This document shows positions 1 through 5,718 of a stretch of DNA of 5,718 nucleotides, piece by piece. Location: assembly GCA_021734725.1 (NCBI GenBank), contig JAIPIM010000269.1, forward strand, positions 1 to 5,718. Reading direction: 5' to 3'. The stretch is from Minisyncoccota bacterium. GTDB lineage: Bacteria; Verrucomicrobiota; Lentisphaeria; Oligosphaerales; MVZH01. Under the pieces are notes generated by a model. It did no database searches. It was given only the letters and a program-made list of their open reading frames with translations, and was not told where the DNA came from. Within the stretch, counting starts at the first letter, position 1. Each line of letters begins with the position of its first letter. The position numbers and the translations under genes were made by a program.

Positions 1-28
1 TGCCAGCTGTCGCCTACTGTTGCATCGT

Positions 29-2104
29 TCAGCGCCTCTCTTTTGCGGCCTCGACCGCATACAGTTTCGCCGTTCTCGCCGGCAGAACCTCGTAGACGCC
101 GTCCGCTCCAAATGTCTTTTCCTCACCCGTCCAGACATCACGCACTTTCGTTTCACCCTGCAATTCAAGGCGTTGATTGACGGCGCCGACCAGACGCGCT
201 TCGTCACCCCAGTTGAACAACGCCACATGCTTCCGCACGCCTCCTTTAAAGGTCCGACTCTCTTTCGGGTAGTCAACGTACAAGACTTCCGGGAGGGGCT
301 CGCCGCGCCAGGCTTTCTCGTCGGGACACAGACAACGATAGCCACGGTCACAGTTGTCGGTGAACACGCGCATCGCATCCACGTAATTGCGCGGTAATTT
401 CTCGAGGAATCCGCCGACTTCCTGGATCCCCATGGTAATCCAACACCATGTAAGACGGAAGAAGTTCTCGTTGTCCGGGCAATCGAGGTTGACACCGACA
501 CTGTCGTTGTTGTGCAGGTAGGTTCGGCGCCCTGCCTTGCCGAGCACCGGAAGCGCCCAGTAGCATGCGTGAATCTGTTCGTCCCAAGCGCCGGCGCCGA
601 TATCGATCGTGTTGCGGAATGTGTCTGCATGGGTGGCCAGAAAAGGGTTCCCCATGCCGGTCGCCACGCACGTCATGAACACACCGTTGTCAGGCAAGTA
701 CTTGCGAATGGTATCGAAGAGAAACTTCCGGCTGTCCAGGGCAGTCCAATTGTCGCCGGCAAGGCGAATGTCGCGATCTTCGAACTGCTGACTCCAGAAG
801 TCCATTTTAAGGGCTTCCATACTCCAATCACGCAGTACCACGGAAAGGACCTTATTGACAAAGTCGCGGACCTCTTCAATGCTGAGGTCCAGGTATCCCT
901 TCTCGCCTCCTATTGTGTACAACTCGCCGTCCACGGTATAGAGGAACCACTCGGGATGTTCGGCGAACAAGCTGGTATCAAGTCGACACATTGGAGACCA
1001 CCAGATCCCCGGCTTCAATCCCAACGAGCGAATGTCGTCGGCAAATCCTTTCATGCCGCGCGGGAAACGTTCCAGGTTCACTGCTTCAGCGGGATCGGGA
1101 TAGAACTGGTCGTTGAAATTATTTTGCGTGCCGCCCCATTGCCCGCCGCAACCTCGGGTATAACCGGCGTCGACCAGAAAATACGTGATATTCGGCATTT
1201 CCCCGGCCATGAATCGTGCGGTCGCAAGCAAGTTGTCTTCGTATTGGTCTGAGAACCGCCCATAGTTCCAGGAGCAATAAAAAGCCTCGTCAAGCATTGT
1301 CGTTCTTGGCCCTCGAAACGAGCAAATGCTACTCAGATAGTCGAGATAGTCTTCAAACGCGTCTTCTGGATGCGTATCTTCCAGGATCTGGACGTACATC
1401 CCATCCAGTTCAAGGTCATCCCCGGGACCCAGCCGATACCCGCGACACAGCGGCAATTCATGGTGAACCGAAAATGTGGAAAGCACGGAATCCCCGGGGG
1501 CCGGTGCGCGTTGGACCGTGTAACTCTGGAATGTCTTATCCTGTCCGAGCGCCGCGAGCACAATACCGCGTGCATAATCGCGACGCGTCAGGTAAAGACC
1601 GGGAAACGGCTGGTCCTCCCCCTGCCCCAGCGTTCGAGGGGCTTCAGGCAGCGGTCGCACATAGGGTAAGTCCATCTGGCAGTGAGGGAGTCGTTCTATT
1701 CGAAGATTGTCGCTGTGACAATAGCGCACGTCCCAGTCCTTCCCCTCGCCCAGCTTTATTCCGTCGCCGTCCGCAAGCTGCCGCGTCTCGATATCGCTCA
1801 CAGTAATCGTTCGTCCGCCTGTAGTGTTCACTAACGTATGTTGGATGCACCATGCATCCCGACCGGGAACCGGCACAATCGTTGTTCGCACGTCGAGCCA
1901 GCGCCGCGCATCATGGCCAACCAACAGGATCCCCTCATCTAACTGTTCGCCCGGTTCGTAGTCAACTGGGGTGGTGTTGCCGTCAATTGTGAGGCACGTT
2001 CCGAGTCGTACGATACCTGTTTTATTTGTGTCGTTGAAAATGGACCAGCCGTGCTTGTCCGTCCGTACGTGCGTGGCCGTCGATGATTTGAGTGAAGTAT
2101 TCAT
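29..2104 (-). CDS. GH36-type alpha-galactosidase (clan GH-D), probably cytoplasmic
   Basis: Predicted 691-residue retaining glycoside hydrolase that removes terminal alpha-linked galactose (alpha-GalNAc is possible) from oligosaccharides. Layout fits GH36: an N-terminal beta-sandwich (about residues 20-260), a catalytic TIM barrel (about 270-580) and a C-terminal beta domain. Barrel marks are FYCSWNYGR (275-283), YFLVDAGY (308-315) and LKPGIWWSP (363-371). LKMDFW (432-437) supplies the expected nucleophile D435 with K433 two residues before it. RNTID (497-501) sits at the R-x-S-x-D acid/base motif, making D501 the likely acid/base, with Thr for the usual Ser and W507 following. The length is normal for GH36. 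No signal peptide is visible, so cytoplasmic action on imported sugars is inferred. The ATG at 2104 follows a purine-rich GGAAAGGAACA. It is the last gene in the window, 193 bases after the lipoprotein gene, and may have its own promoter. Exact substrate specificity cannot be read from sequence; a raffinose-synthase-like activity is less likely. Confidence 0.88.
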   Translation of the reverse strand: MNTSLKSSTATHVRTDKHGWSIFNDTNKTGIVRLGTCLTIDGNTTPVDYEPGEQLDEGILLVGHDARRWLDVRTTIVPVPGRDAWCIQHTLVNTTGGRTITVSDIETRQLADGDGIKLGEGKDWDVRYCHSDNLRIERLPHCQMDLPYVRPLPEAPRTLGQGEDQPFPGLYLTRRDYARGIVLAALGQDKTFQSYTVQRAPAPGDSVLSTFSVHHELPLCRGYRLGPGDDLELDGMYVQILEDTHPEDAFEDYLDYLSSICSFRGPRTTMLDEAFYCSWNYGRFSDQYEDNLLATARFMAGEMPNITYFLVDAGYTRGCGGQWGGTQNNFNDQFYPDPAEAVNLERFPRGMKGFADDIRSLGLKPGIWWSPMCRLDTSLFAEHPEWFLYTVDGELYTIGGEKGYLDLSIEEVRDFVNKVLSVVLRDWSMEALKMDFWSQQFEDRDIRLAGDNWTALDSRKFLFDTIRKYLPDNGVFMTCVATGMGNPFLATHADTFRNTIDIGAGAWDEQIHACYWALPVLGKAGRRTYLHNNDSVGVNLDCPDNENFFRLTWCWITMGIQEVGGFLEKLPRNYVDAMRVFTDNCDRGYRCLCPDEKAWRGEPLPEVLYVDYPKESRTFKGGVRKHVALFNWGDEARLVGAVNQRLELQGETKVRDVWTGEEKTFGADGVYEVLPARTAKLYAVEAAKERR

Positions 2105-2139
2105 TGTTCCTTTCCGTGTCCGCAGTTGTTTTTTACTGA

Positions 2140-2145
2140 ATTATA
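2140..2145 (-). promoter_or_regulatory. Candidate -10 element of a promoter for the GH36 gene
   Basis: On the minus strand this reads TATAAT, a perfect match to the sigma-70 -10 consensus, in the A/T-rich part of the gap. A start of transcription about 7 bases downstream would give a short leader of roughly 28 bases before the ATG at 2104. No convincing -35 hexamer lies 16-18 bases upstream (the sequence there is near AAGCCC), and there is no TGn extension directly before the hexamer. A chance match is therefore possible. If real, the GH36 gene can be transcribed separately from the lipoprotein gene. Confidence 0.35.
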
Positions 2146-2201
2146 CAGAAGCTTACTAGCCAGGGCTTTTTCATTCTCAGTCATGTGAATGCCCGAAGTG
2201 G

Positions 2202-2252
2202 CTCGGATGGTCCCCAGCCGAGATGGCTCACGGTGCGGGCCGCCCCGTGCCA
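2202..2252. repeat. Pair of GC-rich inverted repeats in the lipoprotein-GH36 gap
   Basis: Two adjacent hairpins are possible in this 193-base gap. The first pairs CTCGG (2202-2206) with CCGAG (2218-2222). The second pairs CACGG (2229-2233) with CCGTG (2245-2249) and can be extended by TGG/CCA (2224-2226 with 2250-2252) across a small bulge. On neither strand does a T run follow, so this is not a standard intrinsic terminator; it could be a transcript-end or processing hairpin for the lipoprotein mRNA. No ORF of note lies in the gap. Confidence 0.3.
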
Positions 2253-2297
2253 CTGTTCGTGGAAGGCACTAAATTCATAGCATGAAACAGCCCTGTG

Positions 2298-3326
2298 CTA
2301 ATGCTGCTTTTTCAAGATCATGACCGCGTGGTTCCAGATATTGTGCCCCCAAGCCTGCAGTGGCCGGAAAGCGTAGGTTCGGAACTCGCCGTTGACTCTA
2401 TCCAGACGAACAAGCATGAAGTGCAGCTGGTCGCCTGCCTTTGGAGGGCAACGGCTGAAACCGGGAAGCTCGGCGAACGGCACGGCCACTTCAACCGTGT
2501 ATCCCTGATCTCGGTCATCCGATTGATTGATCGTACCCCGTACGGTCTGCGCGTGCCTCATGCCGGTCATGGTCTGGCCGGAATCATGGATGCATCCCCA
2601 CTTTTCCACTGGTTTGCATTGAATCGAGTCGTACACACTGCCATTCGGCGCAACGATCAATTCCCAGTAGGTACGGAATCTGATGTTCGGCAGGATAAAC
2701 ATCTCCACGCAGTCGTCGTTATAGATATGGCCGTCGCGCTCCCTCGCGGGGGCCACCACGTCCGTGTCAACGCAGTCGAACGCAAAGTACAAAAACTCTT
2801 GATCCCACAGTACCTTCCAAGTGGTTTTGACATCCGCTGGTTGCGTGCTGTTGAACGGAAATGTCTGCGTCCATGTCGCGGCGCTTTCCCAGGCGTTCTC
2901 GTCAAGCTTGCCGTCAATGACTACGGGGGTTTTCGCATACGGAATATGGAAGGTCCCGGGATCGGGCCAGTCGGGACCGGCTTCAATCATTTTAATTGAA
3001 TTGGCCAAATCCTTTATTTCCTGCGCCAGCGTCGGCTTGCCTGGCTTCGGTCCCTTGCCCTGGAAGTACTTAAGCCAGTCAGGATGATGCTCGCTGCGCA
3101 ACCGGTTGACATACTCGCGTCCCAGCGAGGCTGTATCCTCTTGAACGAGTTGATCCGCACGCTCCGCCAACTGCCGTAACTCCGCGGCGGACGGCCCATC
3201 CTCGCGCCCTGTCCCGCCGGAAATGGAATGACAGGCAGTCAGAAGACTCAGGGTGCCCGCCGACAACCCAAAGCAAAGTAAGTGAAGCCAACGATTGTTC
3301 CGTTTTTGGGTTGGAGAAGTTGCCAT
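2298..3326 (-). CDS. Lipoprotein with C-terminal CBM9-like carbohydrate-binding domain
   Basis: Predicted 342-residue envelope lipoprotein that probably binds glycans or acts as an accessory protein to the nearby hydrolases; no catalytic motif is seen. The N-terminus has a charged stretch (KRNNR, 8-12), a hydrophobic segment (14-29) and a lipobox LTAC with lipidated Cys32. Residues 33-60 are a low-complexity then helical linker. The region 125-340 shows CBM9-like family hallmarks in order: VVIDGKLDENAWESA (135-149), FLYFAFDCVDTDV (178-190), NDDCVEMFILP (203-213), YWELIVAPNGSVYDS (220-234), YTVEVAVPFAEL (276-287) and AGDQLHFMLVRLD (297-309). The ATG at 3326 is preferred because it puts the lipobox at a normal distance. 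A longer GTG-initiated reading from 3440 adds 38 charged residues in front of the signal peptide, which would be abnormal. It lies 142 bases after the sulfatase stop, on the same strand. Membrane placement (inner or outer) is not decidable here. Confidence 0.85.
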   Translation of the reverse strand: MATSPTQKRNNRWLHLLCFGLSAGTLSLLTACHSISGGTGREDGPSAAELRQLAERADQLVQEDTASLGREYVNRLRSEHHPDWLKYFQGKGPKPGKPTLAQEIKDLANSIKMIEAGPDWPDPGTFHIPYAKTPVVIDGKLDENAWESAATWTQTFPFNSTQPADVKTTWKVLWDQEFLYFAFDCVDTDVVAPARERDGHIYNDDCVEMFILPNIRFRTYWELIVAPNGSVYDSIQCKPVEKWGCIHDSGQTMTGMRHAQTVRGTINQSDDRDQGYTVEVAVPFAELPGFSRCPPKAGDQLHFMLVRLDRVNGEFRTYAFRPLQAWGHNIWNHAVMILKKQH

Positions 3327-3337
3327 GCGACGTTCAT

Positions 3338-3343
3338 TCCTTT
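3338..3343 (-). promoter_or_regulatory. Shine-Dalgarno for the CBM9-like lipoprotein
   Basis: AAAGGA on the minus strand, 11 bases before the ATG at 3326. The spacing is at the long end of the usual range but supports initiation there rather than at the upstream GTG (3440), which would make a protein without a proper export signal. An ATG directly after the AAAGGA is out of frame. Confidence 0.5.
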
Positions 3344-3468
3344 CGTCTGTGTTTAAGAATCTTTCCCTTACGGGGCTTCCGCGGAATTTGTATGCAGAAC
3401 ACCTCTGTACAGGATAGTCACGGCCATCACGCAAAAACACTTTGACGCCAATTTTCTCGCGGATTCAG
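3344..3468. other. Gap between sulfatase and lipoprotein genes
   Basis: This short gap can be read in frame with the lipoprotein gene from a GTG at 3440, but the predicted residues are polar and unlike a signal peptide, so I treat it as untranslated leader. It holds a 5-bp hairpin, GGATT (3461-3465) with AATCC (3471-3475), which overlaps the TAG stop of the sulfatase and has no T run. I see no strong -10/-35 pair. Confidence 0.4.
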
Positions 3469-4968
3469 CTAATCCTCATCAATTGGTTTTCCCGTGCCAT
3501 ACCCCAATTCACGCGGCCATGCGCCGTCGTCGGGACGCGGACGATAGGGACCGGACCATTCCAAGCCCAAAGAGGAGCCCCATGCCCGCCGATCCCAGAC
3601 AAAGCCGCGAAACGGATCGCGATTCCGATTCATCCAGTCCAGCAAATCGCGATGCAAGCGCTGCCTGACCTCAGCGCTGGCGGGATCCTCGATTAAATTG
3701 TTGCGTTCCCCTGGGTCGTCCGCCAGGTTGTATAATTCATCGCTGCTCAAGAGATTGATCGCCAGTTTGTAATTATCCCGGACAATGCAGCGGATCGGTT
3801 GGAAGCCGCCGAATGAATCGTGCCCGATCTCGAACCGGTTGAATTCGATAAATACGGCTTTGTCCGGTTGTTCCGTTCCCGCAATTAGCCGGTCAATGTT
3901 CTCGCCGTAAAGAATATCGGGCGGCGTTTCGCCAGAGAGCGTGAGCATGGTCGGCAGTAAATCCGCGTGACTCACCGGCGATTGAACTACGCAGGGGACC
4001 CTGCTTTCCACCGGTGGGCGAATAATTAATGGAATCCGTGCGGCACTGTCATACATGCAGGCGCCTTTGGAAAGGAGACCGTGCTCACCCATGAGGTCGC
4101 CATGGTCACTGGTGAAAATGACATACGTGTCTTCATCGAGCCCCAGACGATCCACTTCCGCGACAACACGTCCGATTTCATGGTCCACGAAACTGTTGCA
4201 CCCAAAATAGGCGGGCATATAAAACTTGCCATCTCGCAAAGGCTGCTGGTCCGAAGGGATTCCCCGCACTGTTTGACGCCATTCTTTTTGTATGCCCGGT
4301 TTGTTTCCGGGCTCGTCGTCCCCCGGTACTTCCACAGGGTACCCGTAATCCGAAAAGGGTTCGGCAAACTCGCGCGGACATGCCCAGGGGTGATGCGGCT
4401 CGTCGTACGACAAGACCAGGCAGAACGGTCGCTCGTGATCACGATTCAGAAACTGAATCCCCCCATCGGACACACGGTGTGCCCACGTAAATTCGGCCGT
4501 GATTCGTTCGTCCGGCAGACCATCGATGCCGGCAACCGCTTCACGCCAACGTTTCGTTTCCTCGTCACTGAGTTCATCCAAGTAGTTTTTCCCGTCGAAC
4601 CAGATCTCGGGATCCCATCCGGACGGGCAGACGCCGGTGTCAAAATAATCATGCCCGCTGAGATGCCATTTACCGCTGTAGGCACAATGGTAGCCGGCAT
4701 CCCCGAAATAGTGCGCCATGGTTCGAGTGTTTTCATAGAGCGGGATACTGTTGGCCCACGGACCGCTGTTATGGGAATAAACACCAGTGAACAAACCGGC
4801 ACGGGCCGGGGTGCACACCGGTGCCGTCGTGTAGGCCCGCTCGAAACGGGCACCCTGCGACGCCAAGCGGTCAATGTTCGGCGTACGCAACTCAGGATGT
4901 CCATAACAACCAACAACGTTCGCGCCCTGCGTGTCGGTAATAAAAATAATGAAATTAGGTTTTCCCAT
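3469..4968 (-). CDS. Type I (formylglycine-dependent) sulfatase, S1 family
   Basis: Predicted 499-residue arylsulfatase-fold enzyme that hydrolyses sulfate esters, probably on a sulfated sugar. The signature CTPARAGLFTG begins at Cys52 and matches CxPxRxxxxTG, so Cys52 should be converted to formylglycine by FGE or an anaerobic maturase. Other active-site marks are the N-terminal metal site D12 (TDTQG), SGKWHLSG with K100 and H102, PHHPW (about 191-195), the second metal site TSDHG with D288/H289, and K301 in LSKGACMYD. The C-terminal LYNLADDPGERNNL (412-425) is the usual sulfatase tail motif. I chose the ATG at 4968 because the first beta strand starts immediately after it (GKPNFIIFITD), and AAGGA lies 10 bases upstream. 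In-frame ATGs at 5028 and 4992 would add 20 or 8 residues unlike any sulfatase N-terminus. There is no signal peptide, so a cytoplasmic location is inferred. Sub-family and substrate are not determinable by eye. Confidence 0.92.
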   Translation of the reverse strand: MGKPNFIIFITDTQGANVVGCYGHPELRTPNIDRLASQGARFERAYTTAPVCTPARAGLFTGVYSHNSGPWANSIPLYENTRTMAHYFGDAGYHCAYSGKWHLSGHDYFDTGVCPSGWDPEIWFDGKNYLDELSDEETKRWREAVAGIDGLPDERITAEFTWAHRVSDGGIQFLNRDHERPFCLVLSYDEPHHPWACPREFAEPFSDYGYPVEVPGDDEPGNKPGIQKEWRQTVRGIPSDQQPLRDGKFYMPAYFGCNSFVDHEIGRVVAEVDRLGLDEDTYVIFTSDHGDLMGEHGLLSKGACMYDSAARIPLIIRPPVESRVPCVVQSPVSHADLLPTMLTLSGETPPDILYGENIDRLIAGTEQPDKAVFIEFNRFEIGHDSFGGFQPIRCIVRDNYKLAINLLSSDELYNLADDPGERNNLIEDPASAEVRQRLHRDLLDWMNRNRDPFRGFVWDRRAWGSSLGLEWSGPYRPRPDDGAWPRELGYGTGKPIDED

Positions 4969-4978
4969 GGGGTACACG

Positions 4979-4983
4979 TCCTT
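4979..4983 (-). promoter_or_regulatory. Shine-Dalgarno deciding the sulfatase start
   Basis: AAGGA on the minus strand, 10 bases before the ATG at 4968. The two upstream in-frame ATGs (5028, 4992) have no comparable purine-rich site before them. This supports a 499-residue product over the 519-residue reading. Confidence 0.5.
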
Positions 4984-5044
4984 GCTTTGCATGGTCTCGA
5001 GAATCGGAAATATTGTTTTTCTCGGCATCAGTTTTTCAGCGATA

Positions 5045-5131
5045 TTAGGGTTGAAAAATCTCGAACAGCGGGGTGCGATCAGGCGTCCTGTGTGAAAAAG
5101 CCGCGTTAATCCGTTCTCTCGATCCTGGCAT
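5045..5131 (-). pseudogene. Probable remnant of a uroporphyrinogen-decarboxylase-family gene (28 codons), now the sulfatase leader
   Basis: An ATG at 5131 is preceded by GAGGAG (5144-5139) with a 7-base spacer, the best ribosome binding site in the window. It opens a 28-codon frame ending in TAA at 5047-5045. The peptide contains SRERINAAFSH (4-14), PDRTPLFEIF (17-26), very close to the N-terminal pattern of URO-D/MtaA-CmuA-like proteins: S/T-R-E-R, about three residues, A-A, then H, P-D-R, x, P, hydrophobic, F/D-E. Such proteins are usually about 330-400 residues, so this is only the extreme N-terminus. Just after the stop, a one-base shift into the sulfatase frame continues as PNIAEKLM, which would also suit such a protein. 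This suggests a frameshifted, 3'-truncated remnant joined to the sulfatase. The alternative is a genuine short upstream ORF coupled to sulfatase translation. Family resemblance was judged from memory of the motif, not by a search. Confidence 0.5.
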
Positions 5132-5211
5132 CCGATTTCTCCTCTATATCATTCCATGTGGGCTCTTGCGAAATAGCCTTCGCGCGAGTCGTTCGTGGTT
5201 CATGGTGCTTC

Positions 5212-5255
5212 GTTCTTAGTTCAAAACCACGCACTAAGAACCAAGAACTAAGAAC
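5212..5255. repeat. Perfect 11-bp inverted repeat
   Basis: GTTCTTAGTTC at 5212-5222 is the exact reverse complement of GAACTAAGAAC at 5245-5255, separated by 22 bases. The right arm is the second copy of a 14-base tandem unit, so the left arm also pairs in part with the first copy (5233-5241). The arms are simple-sequence-like (variants of AAGAACT), which is typical of dispersed intergenic repeats in some environmental genomes; that comparison is from memory. Confidence 0.6.
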
Positions 5256-5257
5256 AA

Positions 5258-5286
5258 GAATTGCGAAGAACGACATTTCGCAATTC
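5258..5286 (-). terminator. 10-bp hairpin, possible terminator of the MGH1-like gene
   Basis: GAATTGCGAA (5258-5267) pairs perfectly with TTCGCAATTC (5277-5286) around a 9-base loop. Read on the minus strand, the stem is followed at once by the T-rich stretch TTGTTCTTAGTTCTTGG, resembling an intrinsic terminator with a broken T tract. It lies about 137 bases after the MGH1-like stop and upstream of the sulfatase leader, so it could separate the two transcription units. The stem is only about 40% GC and the T tract is interrupted, so termination may be weak. Confidence 0.4.
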
Positions 5287-5423
5287 CCTATTTGAATTAA
5301 GAAGGGAGAAAAATGATTCTGTCATAAAAGTCTTCAATTCACGATCTTTGCACGGGGTGCCCTGTTCCGCTGGGAAAATCATAGTTGCAATGGTAATCGC
5401 GGCTGTATGGGGCGCCTGGGTGA
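5287..5423. other. Noncoding stretch after the MGH1-like gene
   Basis: I see no supported gene here. It contains a small 4-bp hairpin (GCAC/GTGC near 5350-5360) and a 15-codon hydrophobic plus-strand frame without a ribosome binding site, neither of which I regard as functional. It is probably the 3' untranslated region of the MGH1-like transcript. Confidence 0.4.
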
Positions 5424-5718
5424 TCAATATACAGTGAATTTATTTGAACCCGCCGGAATATCGCGGGTTTCCGTACCCACTTTCAGCTTAAAAGCACGGT
5501 TGCTTCGGGATTCAACAGTACCCTGTCCATCATAGATAAGCGACGTCGTAACATCGCCAAACCGCAGATTCTTAACGCCGTGGCGACAGGTCTGGTGAAG
5601 GTGCCAGCGAAAACCGCGTTCCCCCGCATCTTGGCAGCTAATAGCAAGCACATTCTCAATCGTCAGCGAGATGGGGCCGAGCGCCGACCATCCACAAAAG
5701 TCAGGCCGCGCCAGTTGG
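5424..5718 (-). CDS. C-terminal part of an MGH1-like (GH63/GH37-type) glycosidase; 5' part outside the window
   Basis: The last 97 codons of a gene that begins beyond the right edge; first full codon at 5717, TGA stop at 5426-5424. The frame is open to the window edge, and the in-frame GTG at 5651 is internal, not a start. The peptide includes RPDFCGWSALGPIS then LTIENVLAIS, a pattern (P-D-F-x-G-W-x-x-L-G-P-I, then I-E-N-V) I associate with the last helices of the (alpha/alpha)6 toroid in the mannosylglycerate-hydrolase-like (MGH1), GH63 and trehalase-related glycosidases. After it comes a short beta-rich tail with CRHGVKNLRFGD and TSLIYDG, as in that group. The catalytic acids are not in this fragment, so reaction and substrate cannot be stated; an alpha-glucosidase- or alpha-mannosidase-like activity is possible. 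It is upstream of the sulfatase on the same strand, 455 bases from it. Confidence 0.75.
   Translation of the reverse strand, partial: QLARPDFCGWSALGPISLTIENVLAISCQDAGERGFRWHLHQTCRHGVKNLRFGDVTTSLIYDGQGTVESRSNRAFKLKVGTETRDIPAGSNKFTVY

Larger units (their letters stand above)
5166..5286. repeat. Cluster of inverted and direct repeats between the MGH1-like and sulfatase genes
   Basis: Several repeats are packed into about 120 bases. From left to right: GCGAA (5168-5172) with TTCGC (5179-5183), loop 6; GTCGTTC (5188-5194) with GAACGAC (5268-5274), spanning most of the cluster; CGTGGTT (5194-5200) with AACCACG (5225-5231); GTTCTTAGTTC (5212-5222) with GAACTAAGAAC (5245-5255); and a 10-bp stem at 5258-5286. 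There is also a direct repeat of ACTAAGAAC at 5233-5241 and 5247-5255, period 14. These pairings overlap, so alternative folds compete. No ORF or transposase is present. It may be a dispersed intergenic palindromic element or a small non-autonomous mobile element, or a transcription-end region. Confidence 0.6.

Noticed and set aside
512..1252. 246-codon plus-strand ORF opposite the GH36 gene
   Set aside because: Antisense to the catalytic barrel of the GH36 enzyme; no domain or ribosome binding site recognised.
2295..2999. 234-codon plus-strand ORF opposite the CBM9-like gene
   Set aside because: Fully antisense to a well-supported domain and without recognisable motifs of its own.
3461..3475. 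5-bp hairpin over the sulfatase stop as a terminator
   Set aside because: The stem is short and low in GC, and no T run follows it on the minus strand.
4081..5109. 342-codon plus-strand ORF opposite the sulfatase
   Set aside because: It lies antisense to a clear sulfatase with intact catalytic motifs, shows no recognisable domain, and has no start context of note. It is a shadow of the sulfatase's codon use.
5145..5175. Possible -10 (TATAGA) and -35 (TTCGCA) pair before the URO-D-like leader on the minus strand
   Set aside because: The -10 would overlap or adjoin the Shine-Dalgarno, leaving no room for a leader carrying it; both hexamers match only 4 of 6 positions.
5394..5441. 15-codon hydrophobic plus-strand frame (MVIAAVWGAWVINIQ)
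   Set aside because: Looks like a membrane segment, but it is very short, lacks a ribosome binding site and overlaps the end of the MGH1-like gene. Chance is the better explanation.

Overview
The window is about 53-55% GC (by eye) and carries four protein-coding genes or gene parts, all on the minus strand and all related to carbohydrate breakdown. In transcription order (right to left) they are: the 3' end of a GH63/GH37-like (MGH1-type) glycosidase, 5718 to 5424; a type I (formylglycine) sulfatase, 4968 to 3469; a small lipoprotein with a CBM9-like carbohydrate-binding domain, 3326 to 2298; and a GH36-type alpha-galactosidase, 2104 to 29. The plus-strand ORFs, including the long ones, look like antisense shadows of these genes.

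The mix of an FGly sulfatase, a stand-alone CBM9-like lipoprotein and clan GH-D and (alpha/alpha)6 glycosidases, with no SusC/SusD pair and wide gaps between genes, suggests a polysaccharide-degrading bacterium of the PVC group (Lentisphaerota, Kiritimatiellota, Planctomycetota or Verrucomicrobiota) or a similar lineage such as Hydrogenedentota. This is inferred from gene style only; no taxonomic marker is present. The lipobox shows a bacterium with lipoprotein export.

A plausible division of labour: the lipoprotein binds glycan at the cell envelope, the sulfatase removes sulfate esters, and the GH36 enzyme and the MGH1-like glycosidase cleave alpha-linked sugars. Neither the sulfatase nor the alpha-galactosidase has a visible signal peptide, so both probably act in the cytoplasm on imported oligosaccharides. 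No transporter or regulator lies in the window.

The least ordinary part is the roughly 455-base gap between the sulfatase and the MGH1-like gene. It holds (i) a 28-codon ORF with a strong Shine-Dalgarno whose peptide closely resembles the N-terminus of uroporphyrinogen-decarboxylase-family proteins and then stops, so it is probably a gene remnant that now forms the sulfatase leader, and (ii) a compact cluster of inverted and direct repeats (about 5166-5286), part of which could terminate transcription from the MGH1-like gene. The smaller gaps hold a TATAAT-like promoter candidate before the GH36 gene and some weak hairpins. I saw no RNA gene, CRISPR array or transposase.
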